Notes: generated by a model from the letters alone, not told the origin. A stretch of DNA of 64,000 nucleotides from Stappia sp. ES.058 (GCF_900105595.1 NZ_LT629784.1:4321001-4385000), one strand, 5' to 3'. Shown: positions 41,452 through 55,044, counted from the first letter of the stretch. Made by a program: numbers and translations.

Positions 41452-43020
41452 CTAGCCGAACACCGCGACGGCAAGCAGGGCGGCAATCACCCAGAGCGCA
41501 AGTCGTCCCGACCGGCTGTGCCTGGCTTCCGCCCGGCCGATCGCTTCGGCGGTCTCGGGGTCGAACCGCAGGCCCTTTTCCGCCATCCGCTCCAGCTCGC
41601 CGGACAGACGCTGGGCGCGATCCGCCATCAATGGCAGGTCCGCGGCCAGCCGGCCGAGCGCTGTCAGGCCGCCGGCAGCATCCTGCAATCGGCCGGCCGG
41701 GCCGAGATTGCGCTCGATCCAGGTGCGGATCACGGGCTCTGCTGTTCGCCACATGTCGAGATGCGGATTGAGGGTCCGCGCAACCCCTTCGACCACGACC
41801 ATCGTTTTTTGCAGCATGATCAGCTGCGGCTGGGTGCGCATGTTGAAGAGGTCGGTGACTTCGAGCAGCTGTGTGAGCAGCCGGGCCATCGAGATTTCCG
41901 AAGCGTCGTGACCATGGATCGGCTCGCCGATCGCACGGATCGCCTGAGCGAAGACATCGACGTCCTGATCGGACGGCACATAGCCCGCCTCGAAGTGAAC
42001 CTCTGCCACACGACGGTAGTCACGGGTGATGAAGCCGAACAGAATTTCAGCGAGAAACCGCCGCTCTGTACGCCCGAGCCGTCCGGTGATGCCGAAGTCG
42101 ACGGCCACAAGCGTGCCGTCCGGTTCGAGGAACAGGTTGCCCTGATGCATGTCGGCGTGGAAGAAGCCGTCGCGCACGGCGTGCCGCAGAAATGACTGGA
42201 TGATGCTGGCACCGACAGCCGGCAGGTCGTGTCCATCGGCTGCGAGGCCGTCGACATCCGAGAGCTTTCGGCCCGAGATCCACTCCATCGTCAGCACGCA
42301 TTTGGCGGTGCGCGGCCAATCGACGGACGGCACGCGAAAGCCCGGATCCTCGGCGGTGTTTTCGCCCATTTCCGAAAGACCTGCGGCTTCGAGCCGGAAA
42401 TCCATCTCCAGTTCGACCGAGCGCGCCAGCGTGTCGACGATAGCCAGCGGCCGCAGCCGGCGCGACGGCGGATGGAACCGTTCCACGAGCCGGGCGATCA
42501 GATAAAAGCTGCGCAAGTCGCGCCGGAAGCGGTCGGCGACCCCGGGGCGCAGCACCTTCACCGCCACCGCCCGCAGATGGCCGTCGCTGTCGCGGATCTG
42601 CGCCGGGTGGACCTGAGCGATCGAGGCGGCGGCGACCGGAAGCCCGAAGGTTTCAAAAAGGGCTTCTACCGGCTTGCCGAGCTGTTCTTCCACCACCTTG
42701 CGGGCCGCGTCCATCGGGAACGACGGGATCTGGTCCTGCAATGCGGTGAGGTCCAATGCCATGTCTCGACCAACGACATCCGGGCGCGTGGCCAGGAACT
42801 GCCCGAGTTTCACATAGGACGGACCAAGGCGTGTCAGCGCGTCGGAGAGGCGCTTGTCGGCAGCCTTGTCGCGGGCCGAGCGGCGTTCGAGCAGGCGCAC
42901 CATCTTGAGCGCATAGCGCTGCGCCGGCGGCATGTCGGGAAGATCGACAATGCCGAAGACACCCTCGCGGGCCAGGACGTAGCCGGCGCGCGCCAGACGG
43001 AAAAGTGCGATCACGGCCAT
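41452..43020 (-). CDS. ubiB: Ubiquinone biosynthesis protein UbiB (ADCK-like atypical kinase)
   Basis: A 522-residue member of the UbiB protein-kinase-like family needed for the ring hydroxylations of ubiquinone synthesis. The KxGQ motif is in YVKLGQFLATRPD; the Ala-rich loop AAASIAQVHPAQI and the catalytic/metal segments HADMHQGNLF and VAVDFGITGRLGRTE are intact. A C-terminal transmembrane segment (LALWVIAALLAVAVFG) anchors it. It starts 7 bp after ubiE on the same strand. Confidence 0.95.
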   Translation of the reverse strand: MAVIALFRLARAGYVLAREGVFGIVDLPDMPPAQRYALKMVRLLERRSARDKAADKRLSDALTRLGPSYVKLGQFLATRPDVVGRDMALDLTALQDQIPSFPMDAARKVVEEQLGKPVEALFETFGLPVAAASIAQVHPAQIRDSDGHLRAVAVKVLRPGVADRFRRDLRSFYLIARLVERFHPPSRRLRPLAIVDTLARSVELEMDFRLEAAGLSEMGENTAEDPGFRVPSVDWPRTAKCVLTMEWISGRKLSDVDGLAADGHDLPAVGASIIQSFLRHAVRDGFFHADMHQGNLFLEPDGTLVAVDFGITGRLGRTERRFLAEILFGFITRDYRRVAEVHFEAGYVPSDQDVDVFAQAIRAIGEPIHGHDASEISMARLLTQLLEVTDLFNMRTQPQLIMLQKTMVVVEGVARTLNPHLDMWRTAEPVIRTWIERNLGPAGRLQDAAGGLTALGRLAADLPLMADRAQRLSGELERMAEKGLRFDPETAEAIGRAEARHSRSGRLALWVIAALLAVAVFG

Positions 43021-43027
43021 CGGCGTT

Positions 43028-43825
43028 TCAAACCGCCCAGCCGGAGTGCAGAGCGGCGATGCCACCCGAGTAGTTGCGGTAGGTGACCCGCGAAAACCCG
43101 GCATCGCGGATCATCTGCGCAAACCGCTCCTGATGGGGAAATTTGCGGATCGATTCCACCAGGTAGCGATAGGGCTCGCCGTCGCCGGTGACCATCCGGC
43201 CCATTGCCGGGATCGCATTGAAGGAGAAGGCATCATAGACCTTGTCGAGCGCGGGAACGTCGACCTGGCTGAATTCCAGGCAGAGGAACCGGCCGCCGCG
43301 TTTCAGCACGCGCCGGGCCTCGCGCAACGCCTTGGCGATGTCCGGCACATTGCGAATGCCGAAAGCGATCGTATAGGCGTCGAAATTGCGGTCAGGGAAG
43401 GGAAGGTCCTCCGCATTGCCTTCGACAAAGCGCAGCACATCGCCGAGGCCGGCTTTCTGGGCACGCTCGCGTCCAACCGAAAGCATTGAGCCGTTGATGT
43501 CGCAGACAACGGCCCGGGTTGCCTGGCCTCCCTGGCGCACGATCCGGGTGGCGACGTCGCCTGTTCCCCCGGCGACGTCGAGCACCGAATAGGCGCGACG
43601 GTCGTTCTTCGGCGGTGCGAGGGCGGCCACCATCGCGTCCTTCCAGAGGCGATGCAGCCCGCCGGACATCAGGTCGTTCATGACGTCGTAGCGCGCCGCG
43701 ACCTGGTGGAAGACGTCGTTGACGAGCGGTTGCTTCTCACCGCTTGCCACCGTGCGGAAACCGAAGCTCGTTGCCATTTCGGGCCCTTGCGCGCGCGTCT
43801 CGTTCCCGTTCGTGCTGCCCGGCAT
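43028..43825 (-). CDS. ubiE: Ubiquinone/menaquinone biosynthesis C-methyltransferase UbiE
   Basis: A 265-residue SAM-dependent methyltransferase acting on the C2 position of the quinone ring. Motif I is [15 protein letters not shown]; the family signatures [18 protein letters not shown] and [19 protein letters not shown] are intact. The annotated start may be 16 codons too long: [10 protein letters not shown] is the usual N-terminus. It leads ubiE-ubiB and is divergent from mutM across 249 bp. Confidence 0.96.
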   Translation of the reverse strand: MPGSTNGNETRAQGPEMATSFGFRTVASGEKQPLVNDVFHQVAARYDVMNDLMSGGLHRLWKDAMVAALAPPKNDRRAYSVLDVAGGTGDVATRIVRQGGQATRAVVCDINGSMLSVGRERAQKAGLGDVLRFVEGNAEDLPFPDRNFDAYTIAFGIRNVPDIAKALREARRVLKRGGRFLCLEFSQVDVPALDKVYDAFSFNAIPAMGRMVTGDGEPYRYLVESIRKFPHQERFAQMIRDAGFSRVTYRNYSGGIAALHSGWAV

Positions 43826-44074
43826 GTCCTGTCTCCCGCCTGTCGTCCGGCTGTACCGGAAATCACTCGATGCAGCCTCTTCCGGTTGCCTTACAGCATT
43901 TTCCCCAAGAGGTCACGGCTGCCTTGTGCATCGTCCCGCGGCTGCGTCGATCCGCCCCCGCAGCCGCTCCGGCGGCTTTGCGTTGACGCGGCTCGCCACT
44001 TCTGTATGCAGGCTTTTGAAACTGCCGCCGGACACCCGCGCGCGTGACGTCTGTGCCTCAAGGGAGATCGCTTT

Positions 44075-44986
44075 ATGCCTGAGTTGCCAGAGGTGGAAAC
44101 CGTCCGCCGCGGATTGCAGCCGGTGATGGAGGGGGCAAGGATAGAGGACGTGGTGCTGGCACGCGCAGATCTGCGGTTTCCCTTTCCGCCCGGTTTCGCC
44201 GAACGGATCGTGGGACGGACGGTGGTCTCGCTCGGTCGGCGGGCGAAATATCTGCTGGCCGACCTCGACGATGGCGAAGCGGTCGTGATGCATCTGGGGA
44301 TGTCGGGGGCGTTTCGGATCGAGGATCCGGAGACCTTCGGCGGCGAAGGCGGCGCGCGCATGCCGGGCGCCTTCCACTACCCGCGATCCGAGGAACGCAA
44401 GCACGACCACGTCGTATTCCGCTTGCGTTGCGCGAACGGCACGCCCATGCGCATTGTCTACAATGATCCGAGACGTTTCGGCTTCATGACGCTGGTCCGT
44501 CGCACGGAAATGGATGTCCATCCGTATTTTCGCAAACTCGGGATCGAACCCACGGGCAATGAACTCGATGGGGCGTATCTGGCGCGGGTTCTCGCGGGGA
44601 AGGCGACCTCGCTGAAGGCGGCCCTTCTGGATCAGCGCGTCGTCGCGGGACTTGGCAACATCTACGTCTGCGAGGCGCTTCACGATGCGGGCCTTTCGCC
44701 GATGCGTCCGGCCGGGACGCTGGCTGGAAAAATCGGACGGGCGGGCATGAAGGCAAAGCGGCTCGCGGCTGCGATCCGCAGTGTGATCGACGCAGCCATC
44801 GCCGCGGGGGGGTCGACATTGCGCGACCACCGTCAGGCGGACGGCGAGCTTGGATACTTCCAGCATACATTCAAGGTCTACGGTCGCGAAGGCGAGCCGT
44901 GCCGGACAGAGGGCTGTGGCGGCACGATCCTCCGCGCCGTCCAGTCGGGCCGTTCGAGTTTTCACTGTCCGCGCTGCCAGACCTGA
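44075..44986 (+). CDS. mutM: Formamidopyrimidine-DNA glycosylase (Fpg)
   Basis: A 303-residue repair enzyme that removes 8-oxoguanine. After the initiator Met, the catalytic Pro2-Glu3 start [13 protein letters not shown] is intact, and the later Lys is in [11 protein letters not shown]. The helix-two-turn-helix lies near [17 protein letters not shown], and the C-terminal zinc finger is [10 protein letters not shown] with CPRCQ. It is divergent from ubiE and upstream of echA, as in many alphaproteobacterial dnaA regions. Confidence 0.96.
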   Translation: MPELPEVETVRRGLQPVMEGARIEDVVLARADLRFPFPPGFAERIVGRTVVSLGRRAKYLLADLDDGEAVVMHLGMSGAFRIEDPETFGGEGGARMPGAFHYPRSEERKHDHVVFRLRCANGTPMRIVYNDPRRFGFMTLVRRTEMDVHPYFRKLGIEPTGNELDGAYLARVLAGKATSLKAALLDQRVVAGLGNIYVCEALHDAGLSPMRPAGTLAGKIGRAGMKAKRLAAAIRSVIDAAIAAGGSTLRDHRQADGELGYFQHTFKVYGREGEPCRTEGCGGTILRAVQSGRSSFHCPRCQT

Positions 44987-45144
44987 GAGTTGCGCGAAAT
45001 CCGGGGGGCGTCCCGATAAAGGTGATATATCCGCAGCGTCGCCTGCGCGTTCGGGCGCGGTTGCGGCGGATGCGCCCATCGGCTACCCCTTCTTTATTGG
45101 GAGCGGCGTTGAGGATCGATGCCGCGCGGATTGCCGGAGGTTCC

Positions 45145-45918
45145 ATGGGATACGAGAATATTCAGGTTGAGAAACGGGGCCGCGTGGCCCTTGTTACCCT
45201 CAACCGCCCGAAGGCGTTGAACGCGCTGAATTCGGCCCTGATCGCGGAGTTGAACGAGGCCCTGGCCCAGTTCCAGAGCGACGACAAGATCGGCTGTGTG
45301 GTGCTCACCGGCTCGGAGAAGGCCTTCGCTGCCGGCGCTGACATCAAGGAAATGAGCTCGCTCTCCTATGTCGAGGCCTATACGGGCGATTTCATCACCT
45401 CCTGGGATGAAGTTTCGCGGTTCCGCAAGCCGATCATCGCGGCGGTTGCAGGCTATGCGCTCGGCGGTGGCTGCGAACTGGCGATGATGTGCGACTTCAT
45501 TCTGGCCGCCGATACGGCCAAGTTCGGTCAGCCGGAAATCACGCTCGGGGTCATGCCCGGTGCGGGCGGTACACAGCGGCTCACCCGGTTCGTCGGCAAG
45601 TCCAAGGCCATGGAAATGTGCCTCACCGGACGCATGATGGATGCGGCGGAGGCGGAGAGTTCCGGCCTTGTCAGCCGCGTCATCCCTGCCGACGAACTCG
45701 TCGACGAGGCAATGCGAGTGGCGGAGAAGATTGCCGACTTCTCTCTGCCCATCGCAATGATGACGAAAGAGAGCGTAAACCGCTCCTACGAGACCACGCT
45801 CGGGGAAGGGGTCCGGTTCGAACGCCGGGTGTTCCACTCGATGTTCGCGACCGAGGATCAAAGCGAAGGAATGGCCGCCTTCGTCGAGAAACGGGCGCCG
45901 CAGTTCAAGAACCGGTGA
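45145..45918 (+). CDS. echA: Enoyl-CoA hydratase
   Basis: A 257-residue crotonase-fold enzyme that hydrates 2-enoyl-CoA. The oxyanion-hole segments [11 protein letters not shown] and [18 protein letters not shown] and the catalytic Glu pair region ([17 protein letters not shown]) are intact. The start [12 protein letters not shown] at 45145 has GGAGG upstream. It lies 158 bp after mutM and 180 bp before rpsT. Confidence 0.94.
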   Translation: MGYENIQVEKRGRVALVTLNRPKALNALNSALIAELNEALAQFQSDDKIGCVVLTGSEKAFAAGADIKEMSSLSYVEAYTGDFITSWDEVSRFRKPIIAAVAGYALGGGCELAMMCDFILAADTAKFGQPEITLGVMPGAGGTQRLTRFVGKSKAMEMCLTGRMMDAAEAESSGLVSRVIPADELVDEAMRVAEKIADFSLPIAMMTKESVNRSYETTLGEGVRFERRVFHSMFATEDQSEGMAAFVEKRAPQFKNR

Positions 45919-46098
45919 GAGCCCGGCTGGAAACCGGCGGGCGCCGCCACTTTCACGTTGACGGGCGCCGGGTGGGCCACTATAAGCCAAGTCGACCGGT
46001 GGCGGAGTGTTCCGCCGCCGCTTTCGTTTGACCGGGGTGACATCTGGCGCCTCGATCTTGACGAGCCAGAATGTTCACGTAACGCATCAGGACACACC

Positions 46099-46365
46099 AT
46101 GGCCAACACCCCTTCGGCCAAGAAGGCGGCACGCAAGATCCAGCGCCGCACGGCCATCAACAAGGCCCGCCGCACCAGGGTGCGCTCGCACCTTCGCAAG
46201 GTCGAGGAGGCGATCGCTTCCGGTGACCAGTCGGCGGCCAACGACGCGCTCAAGGCTGCCCAGCCGGAACTCATGCGGGCGGTAACCAAGGGCGTCTTTC
46301 ACAGCAATCTGGCAGCCCGGAAGATCTCCAGGCTGAATTCGCGGATCAAGTCGATCGGCGCCTGA
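46099..46365 (+). CDS. rpsT: 30S ribosomal protein S20
   Basis: An 88-residue protein. [20 protein letters not shown] and the helices rich in Lys/Arg, ending [11 protein letters not shown], identify S20, which binds 16S rRNA early in 30S assembly. It stands between echA and the long gap before dnaA and has its own terminator. Confidence 0.97.
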   Translation: MANTPSAKKAARKIQRRTAINKARRTRVRSHLRKVEEAIASGDQSAANDALKAAQPELMRAVTKGVFHSNLAARKISRLNSRIKSIGA

Positions 46366-46392
46366 CGATTTTTGCTGCGATTGAAGATTTTG

Positions 46393-46420
46393 AACCCGGC
46401 CTTTTGGTCGGGTTTTTCTT
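46393..46420 (+). terminator. Rho-independent terminator of rpsT
   Basis: AACCCGGCC (46393-46401) and GGTCGGGTT (46406-46414), with one G-T pair, form a stem that runs into TTTCTTTT. It lies 28 bp after the rpsT stop. Confidence 0.88.
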
Positions 46421-47552
46421 TTGCCGGCGCACTCTTTTGGGGTTGCTATCCGTCTAAATACAGAGACCGAATCGCGCGGCCCCGCTATCCGTGTCCGTGG
46501 CAGAAAAAGCCTTTTTATTTCAATAGTTTAAATGGATGTAGTCCGGGTGCGTCGGCCCCCGTCCGGGTTTGGGGGTTGTCAAGAATGAAGTCGATAAATT
46601 TTTTTTGGTGCACAGCAAACTGGGATATTGAGTGCGCCAGAACGCCAAAATGCATTGAGTCCAAACGTCTTCCAAATCGAGATGGCGGGGATCGAGGCAT
46701 GGATCACGGGGCAGGGTTCGCACCGCGTTAACGAATTGCTCTGCGGCGCTGTTGCGAGGCCGATTTCGGCTGTGTATGGTCTCTTCATCGGGCGGTCGCC
46801 CGGGTAAATCGAAACAAGAAATCAACTAAGGGCCTCTGGAAGAGCAATGCTATATTTTTGTGGAAAATATACATTGAGTGGTTCCCGTAATCCCTTCCGG
46901 TCTGGTCAGAAGCTTGTCTGGAGGTCTTGGCTTCGGCCACTTGAGATCTTCGTGTAAACAGCTTTCTTACCCTTAAAATATGACATGAGAACCGTCGAAC
47001 TTGTTTGACGGAACGGATTTTATTGTCTGATTGGGGTTGTGAAGTGCCGGGCGTGACGTGCATGACAAGACGGGCGGCAAAGCCTGCGGCAAAGTGCTCG
47101 ACAAGTCCGACGGAGTGATTGGGAAGAATGCGGGGCGTGCAGGTTGGCTTTCTCCGCTCTCGCGAAACGAAAACGAAAATGAGGGGCTTGACGATGAACG
47201 CGCAATGGACTTTCTGTGCCGCTCCCAAATCGGCGAAGGCAGTCAGGCGCGATCCCTAGCCGGCCCTGGCTGAGCCGACCGGTCGGACGCTCCCGTCCAC
47301 CGGACAAGACTGGATCATTCACCCCTGCGTGGCCTGTCGGGTCAGGGTTTGGCGGCGATGCGCTTTGCATCTGCGGCGAACCGCGGCGACCTCGTGTCAC
47401 GCGTCAGAAAACATCAACGGATGCGGCTTGGCCGTTCCCGGACGTGCTTTGTGCGCAAACGCCAGAGACCGTCGGGTAAAAAACGATGAAAAACAAAGGT
47501 ACAGCGGGATCTGCGGCGGCGGACACTCCCGTTGGACAAGGAGGCGATCACG
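46421..47552. other. Gene-free AT-rich region between rpsT and dnaA, with one DnaA-box match
   Basis: About 1.1 kb without a supported gene; 46430-47060 is clearly richer in A/T than the flanking genes. One sequence on the minus strand, TTTTCCACA (46859-46867), matches the DnaA-box consensus TTWTNCACA. I found no second clear box, no AT-rich 13-mer array and no CtrA (TTAA-N7-TTAA) site, so an origin is not supported by sequence alone. The second half (47060-47540) is GC-rich leader leading to the dnaA ribosome site AAGGAGG at 47538-47544. Confidence 0.5.
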
Positions 47553-49028
47553 ATGAACTTGCAGGAGATGCCGGCGTCTGACCTTGGAGGTGCGGAGCAC
47601 TGGGTGCGCGTCAAGAAACGTCTGCGGGCTGAACTGGGTGAAGATGTTTTCACCAGTTGGTTCGCACGGGTCGATCTTGAGGATCACGCCAATGGCACCG
47701 TGCGCCTGTCGGTGCCGACGCGATTCCTCAAGCAGTGGATCCAGTCGCACTATCGCGATCGGCTTATCGGCCTGTGGCAACACGAATGTGCGGATGTTCA
47801 CCGCATTGAGCTCACCGTTCGCGGCGCCGTACGTGCCCGGCCGACACCTCAGTCGGCACTGGGCGGGAGTGTGCGGTCGTCTCAATCGCTCAAGGCTGCG
47901 GACAAGCCGCGTCTGGAGGCTGTTGCCGGTTCCGATGTCGCGCGTGCAGGCTCTGCGGTGTCGTCGCGAAGCGCGGCTCCGATGCCCGACGGTCTCGAAG
48001 GCGCCTCGCTTGACCCGAAATACACGTTCGATTCCTTCGTCGAGGGCGAGTCCAACGCGCTTGCCCTGGCGGCTGCCCGCCAGATCGCGACCGCGAGCGC
48101 CGTGACTTTCAACCCGCTGTACATCCATGCGTCTGTCGGGTTGGGAAAGACGCACCTCATGCAGGCGGTGGCAAGCGCGGCGAGAGCATCGGGAAAGCGG
48201 GTGCTCTACCTGACGGCCGAGCATTTCATGTACCGCTTCGTCGCCGCCTTGAAGTCCCAGTCGGCGCTGGCGTTCAAGGACACGCTTCGCACGATTGACC
48301 TGCTGTTGATCGACGACATGCAGTTCCTTCACGGCAAGCAGATTCAGCAGGAATTCTGCCACACGCTCAATGCGTTGATCGATGGCGCGCGCCAGGTCGT
48401 GGTGGCGGCGGACCGCCCGCCCTCGGATTTGGAAACGCTGGATGACCGGATGCGCTCGCGGCTGGCCGGCGGCCTCGTTGCCGCGATCTCGGAACCGGAT
48501 TACGGCTTGCGTCGTGCGATCCTCACCGGACGTGTCGATACCGTGCGCCGCGCCCATCCGGGGTTCGCCGTCCCGGAAAGCGTCCTTGATTACGTCGCGC
48601 GCAATGTCGGCAATTCCGGTCGCGATCTGGAAGGGGCGCTCAATCGCCTGATCGCGCACAACCAGTTGACCAATCAGCCGGTCACACAGGAAATGGCGGA
48701 AGCGACCCTGCGCGATCTGGTGCGCAACACCGAGCCGCGCCGGGTGAAGATCGAGGAAATCCAGCGCGTGGTGTCGAAGCACTACAGCGTGTCGAAGGCG
48801 GATCTCCTTTCGGCCAGACGCACGCGCACCATCGTCCGTCCGCGCCAGATTGCCATGTATCTCGCCAAGATGATGACCCCGCGCTCCCTGCCGGAGATCG
48901 GGCGCCGCTTCGGAAACAGAGACCACACGACAGTTCTGCATGCCGTCCGCAAGATCGAGGACCTCAGCCGCAATGATAGCACGCTTGCCCAGGAAATCGA
49001 CCTGCTGAAGCGCATGCTCGACGCCTGA
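47553..49028 (+). CDS. dnaA: Chromosomal replication initiator protein DnaA
   Basis: A 491-residue initiator. Domain I (about 10-85) contains [18 protein letters not shown]; a low-complexity domain II follows. The AAA domain has Walker [15 protein letters not shown] and Walker [14 protein letters not shown]. Domain IV carries the DNA-binding signature [20 protein letters not shown]. Start ATG at 47553 lies 8 bases after AAGGAGG; a TTG 21 bases upstream is an unlikely alternative. Sensor and Arg-finger segments ([12 protein letters not shown]) are intact. Confidence 0.98.
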   Translation: MNLQEMPASDLGGAEHWVRVKKRLRAELGEDVFTSWFARVDLEDHANGTVRLSVPTRFLKQWIQSHYRDRLIGLWQHECADVHRIELTVRGAVRARPTPQSALGGSVRSSQSLKAADKPRLEAVAGSDVARAGSAVSSRSAAPMPDGLEGASLDPKYTFDSFVEGESNALALAAARQIATASAVTFNPLYIHASVGLGKTHLMQAVASAARASGKRVLYLTAEHFMYRFVAALKSQSALAFKDTLRTIDLLLIDDMQFLHGKQIQQEFCHTLNALIDGARQVVVAADRPPSDLETLDDRMRSRLAGGLVAAISEPDYGLRRAILTGRVDTVRRAHPGFAVPESVLDYVARNVGNSGRDLEGALNRLIAHNQLTNQPVTQEMAEATLRDLVRNTEPRRVKIEEIQRVVSKHYSVSKADLLSARRTRTIVRPRQIAMYLAKMMTPRSLPEIGRRFGNRDHTTVLHAVRKIEDLSRNDSTLAQEIDLLKRMLDA

Positions 49029-49322
49029 TACACCGTTTTGGCGACAGGGCGACGCCGGCGTCGCCCGCGCCCGGACGCACGGTGTCCCCCGTCGGCCGAG
49101 ACCGTCCCGCCGGGGGATGGTGTTTGCAGCGCCGGCGGTTTCGCAGCCTGGCCGTCACGCCCTCGGGAGCGGCGGTTTTCTGCGGATATCAGCTGAAATC
49201 GCGCTGGTGCCCTCTTGCTTTTTGCGGCGCGAAGGGCCAGTGTCGACGCCCATTTCGCCGTCGCGGCTTATCCTTGCGGACGCGGCCTCCCGGTGCCAAC
49301 GCATTTGACAACGGACGACACA

Positions 49323-50441
49323 ATGAAAGTGACGCTTGAGCGGACGGATCTCCTGAAGTCCCTGACCCATGTCCACCGTGTCGTCGAACGCCGGAACACC
49401 ATCCCGATCCTCTCGAATGTGCTGTTGCGCTGCGAGGCGGGTGAACTGGCGTTGAAGGCGACCGATCTCGACCTTGAAATCTCCGAGCGCATCGCAGCCC
49501 ATGTGGAGCAGCCGGGTGCGACGACCGTTCCCGCGCACATGATCTACGACATCGTACGCAAGTTGCCCGAAGGCGCACAGGTGGCGCTTGAAACCTCCGG
49601 CGACAATGCGACGCTTGAGATCCGCGCCGGACGCTCGCGGTTCGCGCTTCAGATGCTGCCGGAGTCGGACTTTCCGGACATCACGGCCGGCGATTTCACG
49701 CATTCCTTCACGCTGACGGCCCGCGACATGCGCACGGTGCTCGATGCCACGCAGTTTGCGATTTCCACCGAGGAAACGCGCTACTATCTCAATGGCATCT
49801 ACATGCATGCGGTCGCGACCGAGGCAGGCGAGCGGTTTCGCGGCGTTGCGACCGACGGGCACCGCCTGGCGCGGGCCGAGATTCCGGCGCCGTCCGGGGC
49901 TTCCGGGATGCCGGGCATCATCGTGCCGCGCAAGACGGTCGGCGAGATGCAGAAGCTTCTGGAAAATCCCGATGCCGAGGCGTTGATCGAGATCTCCGAG
50001 ACCAAGATCCGCATCACCACCGCCAATGTCGTGCTGACGTCGAAACTGATCGACGGAACATTTCCCGATTACGGCCGGGTCATTCCGCAAAACAACGACA
50101 AGGAAATGCTGGTCGATCGCGACGAGTTCAAGTCGGCGGTCGATCGGGTTTCGACGATTTCGTCGGAGCGCGGACGGGCCGTGAAACTGGCGATTTCGGA
50201 AGGACGGATGGTCCTGACGGTCGTCAATCCGGACTCCGGGTCGGCGACCGAGGAACTGGCGGTCGACTATGAATCCGATCCGCTCGAGATCGGCTTCAAT
50301 TCGCGCTACCTGCTCGAAATCGCCGGTCAGTTGCGCGGCGACACGGCTTCTTTCCGCTTCGCGGACGCCGGTGCGCCGACGCTGATCCGGGACAAGGGCA
50401 TTGAAGACGCGCTCTATGTCCTGATGCCGATGCGGGTCTGA
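49323..50441 (+). CDS. dnaN: DNA polymerase III sliding clamp (beta subunit)
   Basis: A 372-residue clamp of three similar domains. MKVTLERTDLLKSLTHVHRV, then NTIPILSNVLLR and FPDYGRVIPQNNDKEM are family segments; the C-terminal YVLMPMRV is the usual hydrophobic end near the client-protein pocket. It lies 294 bp after dnaA, a gap that holds no gene I can support, and 49 bp before recF. Confidence 0.97.
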   Translation: MKVTLERTDLLKSLTHVHRVVERRNTIPILSNVLLRCEAGELALKATDLDLEISERIAAHVEQPGATTVPAHMIYDIVRKLPEGAQVALETSGDNATLEIRAGRSRFALQMLPESDFPDITAGDFTHSFTLTARDMRTVLDATQFAISTEETRYYLNGIYMHAVATEAGERFRGVATDGHRLARAEIPAPSGASGMPGIIVPRKTVGEMQKLLENPDAEALIEISETKIRITTANVVLTSKLIDGTFPDYGRVIPQNNDKEMLVDRDEFKSAVDRVSTISSERGRAVKLAISEGRMVLTVVNPDSGSATEELAVDYESDPLEIGFNSRYLLEIAGQLRGDTASFRFADAGAPTLIRDKGIEDALYVLMPMRV

Positions 50442-50490
50442 CGACCCGCCGGGATCGCCGTTCGGGAAATCAGAGAAAGAAGGGCGCGCG

Positions 50491-51630
50491 ATGGGCGAGC
50501 CGGTCAGGGTTGCCCTGCGCAGCCTCACCTTGTCTGATTTCAGGAATTACGAAACGCTTTTTGTGACGTTCGATGCGCCGCTGATCGCTCTCGTGGGTGA
50601 AAACGGCGCAGGAAAAACCAATCTCCTTGAAGCGATCTCCCTTTTGACGGCGGGGCGCGGCCTGCGGCGGGCGGCGCTCGATGATCTTGCGCGGCGCGGG
50701 GCACCGCATGGCTGGGCGGTGTCGGCCCGGATCGACGGCATCGGCGGGGAAACCCGGATCGGCGTCGGGCACACGACAGGCGATCCCGGGCGCCGGATCC
50801 GGATCAACGGGTCGGACGCGCGCGGCTCCGAGATGCTTCTCGATTATCTGCGTGTTTTATGGCTTCTGCCCTCGATGGACGGGCTGTTCACCGGGCCGGC
50901 CGGTGACCGGCGCCGGTTTCTGGATCGTCTGGTGCTGGCCATCGACCCCGGCCACGGCCGGCGTGTCGCCGATCTTGAGCGGACCCTGCGCGCGCGCAAT
51001 CGCCTTCTCGACGAGCGCGGGTCTGACGCATTCCTCGATGCGGTGGAGGCGCAACTCGCCCCGCTTGCCGTTGCTGTCAGCTACGCACGCCAGGAAACCG
51101 TCACGCTATTGCGCACCCGCATGGCCTCGCAGGCCGGGGCAGGCCAGCCGTTTCCGCAGGCCGACGTTCTCCTGACCGGAAGCTTCGAGGACAGTGCCGC
51201 CGGTGTTCCGGCGGGCGATCTGGAAGATGCCTATCGCGAAATGCTCGCCAGCGGCCGCTATCGGGATCGGGCGGCGGGGCGTACGCTCCAGGGGGCGCAT
51301 CGCTCGGATCTGACGGTGCGCCATGTCGCCAAGGACATGCCGGCCGCCCTTGCCTCCACTGGTGAGCAGAAGGCCCTGTTGATCGGTCTGGTCCTGGCGC
51401 ATGCCGAGGTGGCCGCCGCCACCGCCGGGCTGACGCCTTTGCTTCTTCTCGACGAGATCGCGGCCCATCTCGATCCCGACCGCCGCCGCGCACTTTTCCT
51501 GCGCCTCGCCGAGTTGGGCCTGCAGGTCATGATGACGGGAACCGATCCGTTTCTCTTCGCGGATTTGCCGCAAGGCAGCGCCATACTAAAGGTCGCAAAC
51601 GGAAGCGTTTCTCCCTATAGTGCGGCGTAG
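50491..51630 (+). CDS. recF: DNA replication and repair protein RecF
   Basis: A 379-residue SMC-like ATPase acting with RecO and RecR in gap repair. Walker A is VGENGAGKTNLLEAIS; the signature motif is in ALASTGEQKALLIGLVLAHAE; Walker B is LLLLDEIAAHLD. Length is normal. It follows dnaN by 49 bp and precedes a LysE-type gene by 23 bp. Confidence 0.95.
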   Translation: MGEPVRVALRSLTLSDFRNYETLFVTFDAPLIALVGENGAGKTNLLEAISLLTAGRGLRRAALDDLARRGAPHGWAVSARIDGIGGETRIGVGHTTGDPGRRIRINGSDARGSEMLLDYLRVLWLLPSMDGLFTGPAGDRRRFLDRLVLAIDPGHGRRVADLERTLRARNRLLDERGSDAFLDAVEAQLAPLAVAVSYARQETVTLLRTRMASQAGAGQPFPQADVLLTGSFEDSAAGVPAGDLEDAYREMLASGRYRDRAAGRTLQGAHRSDLTVRHVAKDMPAALASTGEQKALLIGLVLAHAEVAAATAGLTPLLLLDEIAAHLDPDRRRALFLRLAELGLQVMMTGTDPFLFADLPQGSAILKVANGSVSPYSAA

Positions 51631-51653
51631 TATTCAAAAGGACTCTCCCGTCA

Positions 51654-52271
51654 ATGGAACTCTCTGCTCTTGCGATCTTTGCGCTGTCCCTGATGGTGAT
51701 GGCGGCGATCCCCGGTCCCGGCATCGCCGCGATCGTTGCGCGCGTCCTCGCGCACGGTCGCGAGGGCGCCATGGCGTTTTGTCTCGGCGTTGCCCTGGGC
51801 GACGTGATCTGGCTCGGATTTGCGGTTGCCGGTCTCGCCGTCGTTGCAAAGACATTCGGGGCGGCCTTCCTGGCGATCAAATATCTCGGTGCAGCCTATC
51901 TGCTCTATCTCGCCTGGAAGATGTGGACGGCCAGCGGCGATAGCGGTCTTGGCGGCGTGCCCCGACCCGGAAGCGGACGGCCCTTGCAGCTTGTGATGGG
52001 CGGGCTCGCCGTGACCATGGGAAATCCCAAGGTGATGGTTTTCTACCTCGCGCTTCTGCCCAACATCATCGCCCTCGAAACGGTCACGATGATCGGCTAC
52101 CTCGAACTCAGTCTGGTGACGCTCGGCGTGCTCGGGCTGGTGCTTGGGGCCTATTGCGTGCTCGCCGATCGTGCGCGCCGGCTGATTTCCAGTCCGAGAG
52201 CCGTTCGACTGCTCAACAGGTTCGCGGGGTCCGTGATGGCGGGCGCCGCTGTGGCGGTGGCCACGCGTTGA
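51654..52271 (+). CDS. LysE/RhtB family amino-acid exporter
   Basis: A 205-residue inner-membrane protein with six hydrophobic segments. AAIPGPGIAAIVARVLAHGR is the family N-terminal motif and KYLGAAYLLYLAWKMW the second; MGNPKVMVFYLALLPNII is also diagnostic. Export substrate unknown. It is a paralogue of the gene at 27404 and sits between recF and gyrB. Confidence 0.9.
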   Translation: MELSALAIFALSLMVMAAIPGPGIAAIVARVLAHGREGAMAFCLGVALGDVIWLGFAVAGLAVVAKTFGAAFLAIKYLGAAYLLYLAWKMWTASGDSGLGGVPRPGSGRPLQLVMGGLAVTMGNPKVMVFYLALLPNIIALETVTMIGYLELSLVTLGVLGLVLGAYCVLADRARRLISSPRAVRLLNRFAGSVMAGAAVAVATR

Positions 52272-52344
52272 CCGGTCCCGGACAGCGTGCATCTGGCCAA
52301 GTCACCGGCAATACTGCCTTTTTGGGTCTTGTTCGTCTTGGTGA

Positions 52345-54930
<2,586 letters not shown>

Positions 54931-54973
54931 ATCAACGGCTACGCAGAAACCTCGTCTGCGCGGCAATCTCCCT

Positions 54974-55002
54974 TTGACAAAGCCGGTCGCTCCCCCTATA
55001 CG
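54974..55002 (+). promoter_or_regulatory. Sigma-70-type promoter for the lone rpsL
   Basis: A perfect -35 box TTGACA (54974-54979) is followed, with a 17-base spacer, by TATACG (54997-55002) as -10. Transcription would start about 35 bp before rpsL. This shows that rpsL has its own expression signal independent of gyrB. Confidence 0.75.
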
Positions 55003-55044
55003 AAGCGGCCAAGACATTCCTCAAAAACAAGCCGCAAGCAACCT

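Noticed and set aside
46520..46825. 101-codon frame on the minus strand in the rpsT-dnaA gap
   Set aside because: No ribosome site, no recognisable protein pattern and unlike the codon use of neighbours.
47532..47552. TTG start of dnaA seven codons upstream
   Set aside because: The AAGGAGG ribosome site lies within it and is ideally spaced for the ATG at 47553.
46421..47552. Replication origin
   Set aside because: Only one DnaA-box match and no ordered array; kept as a finding but not called as a feature.
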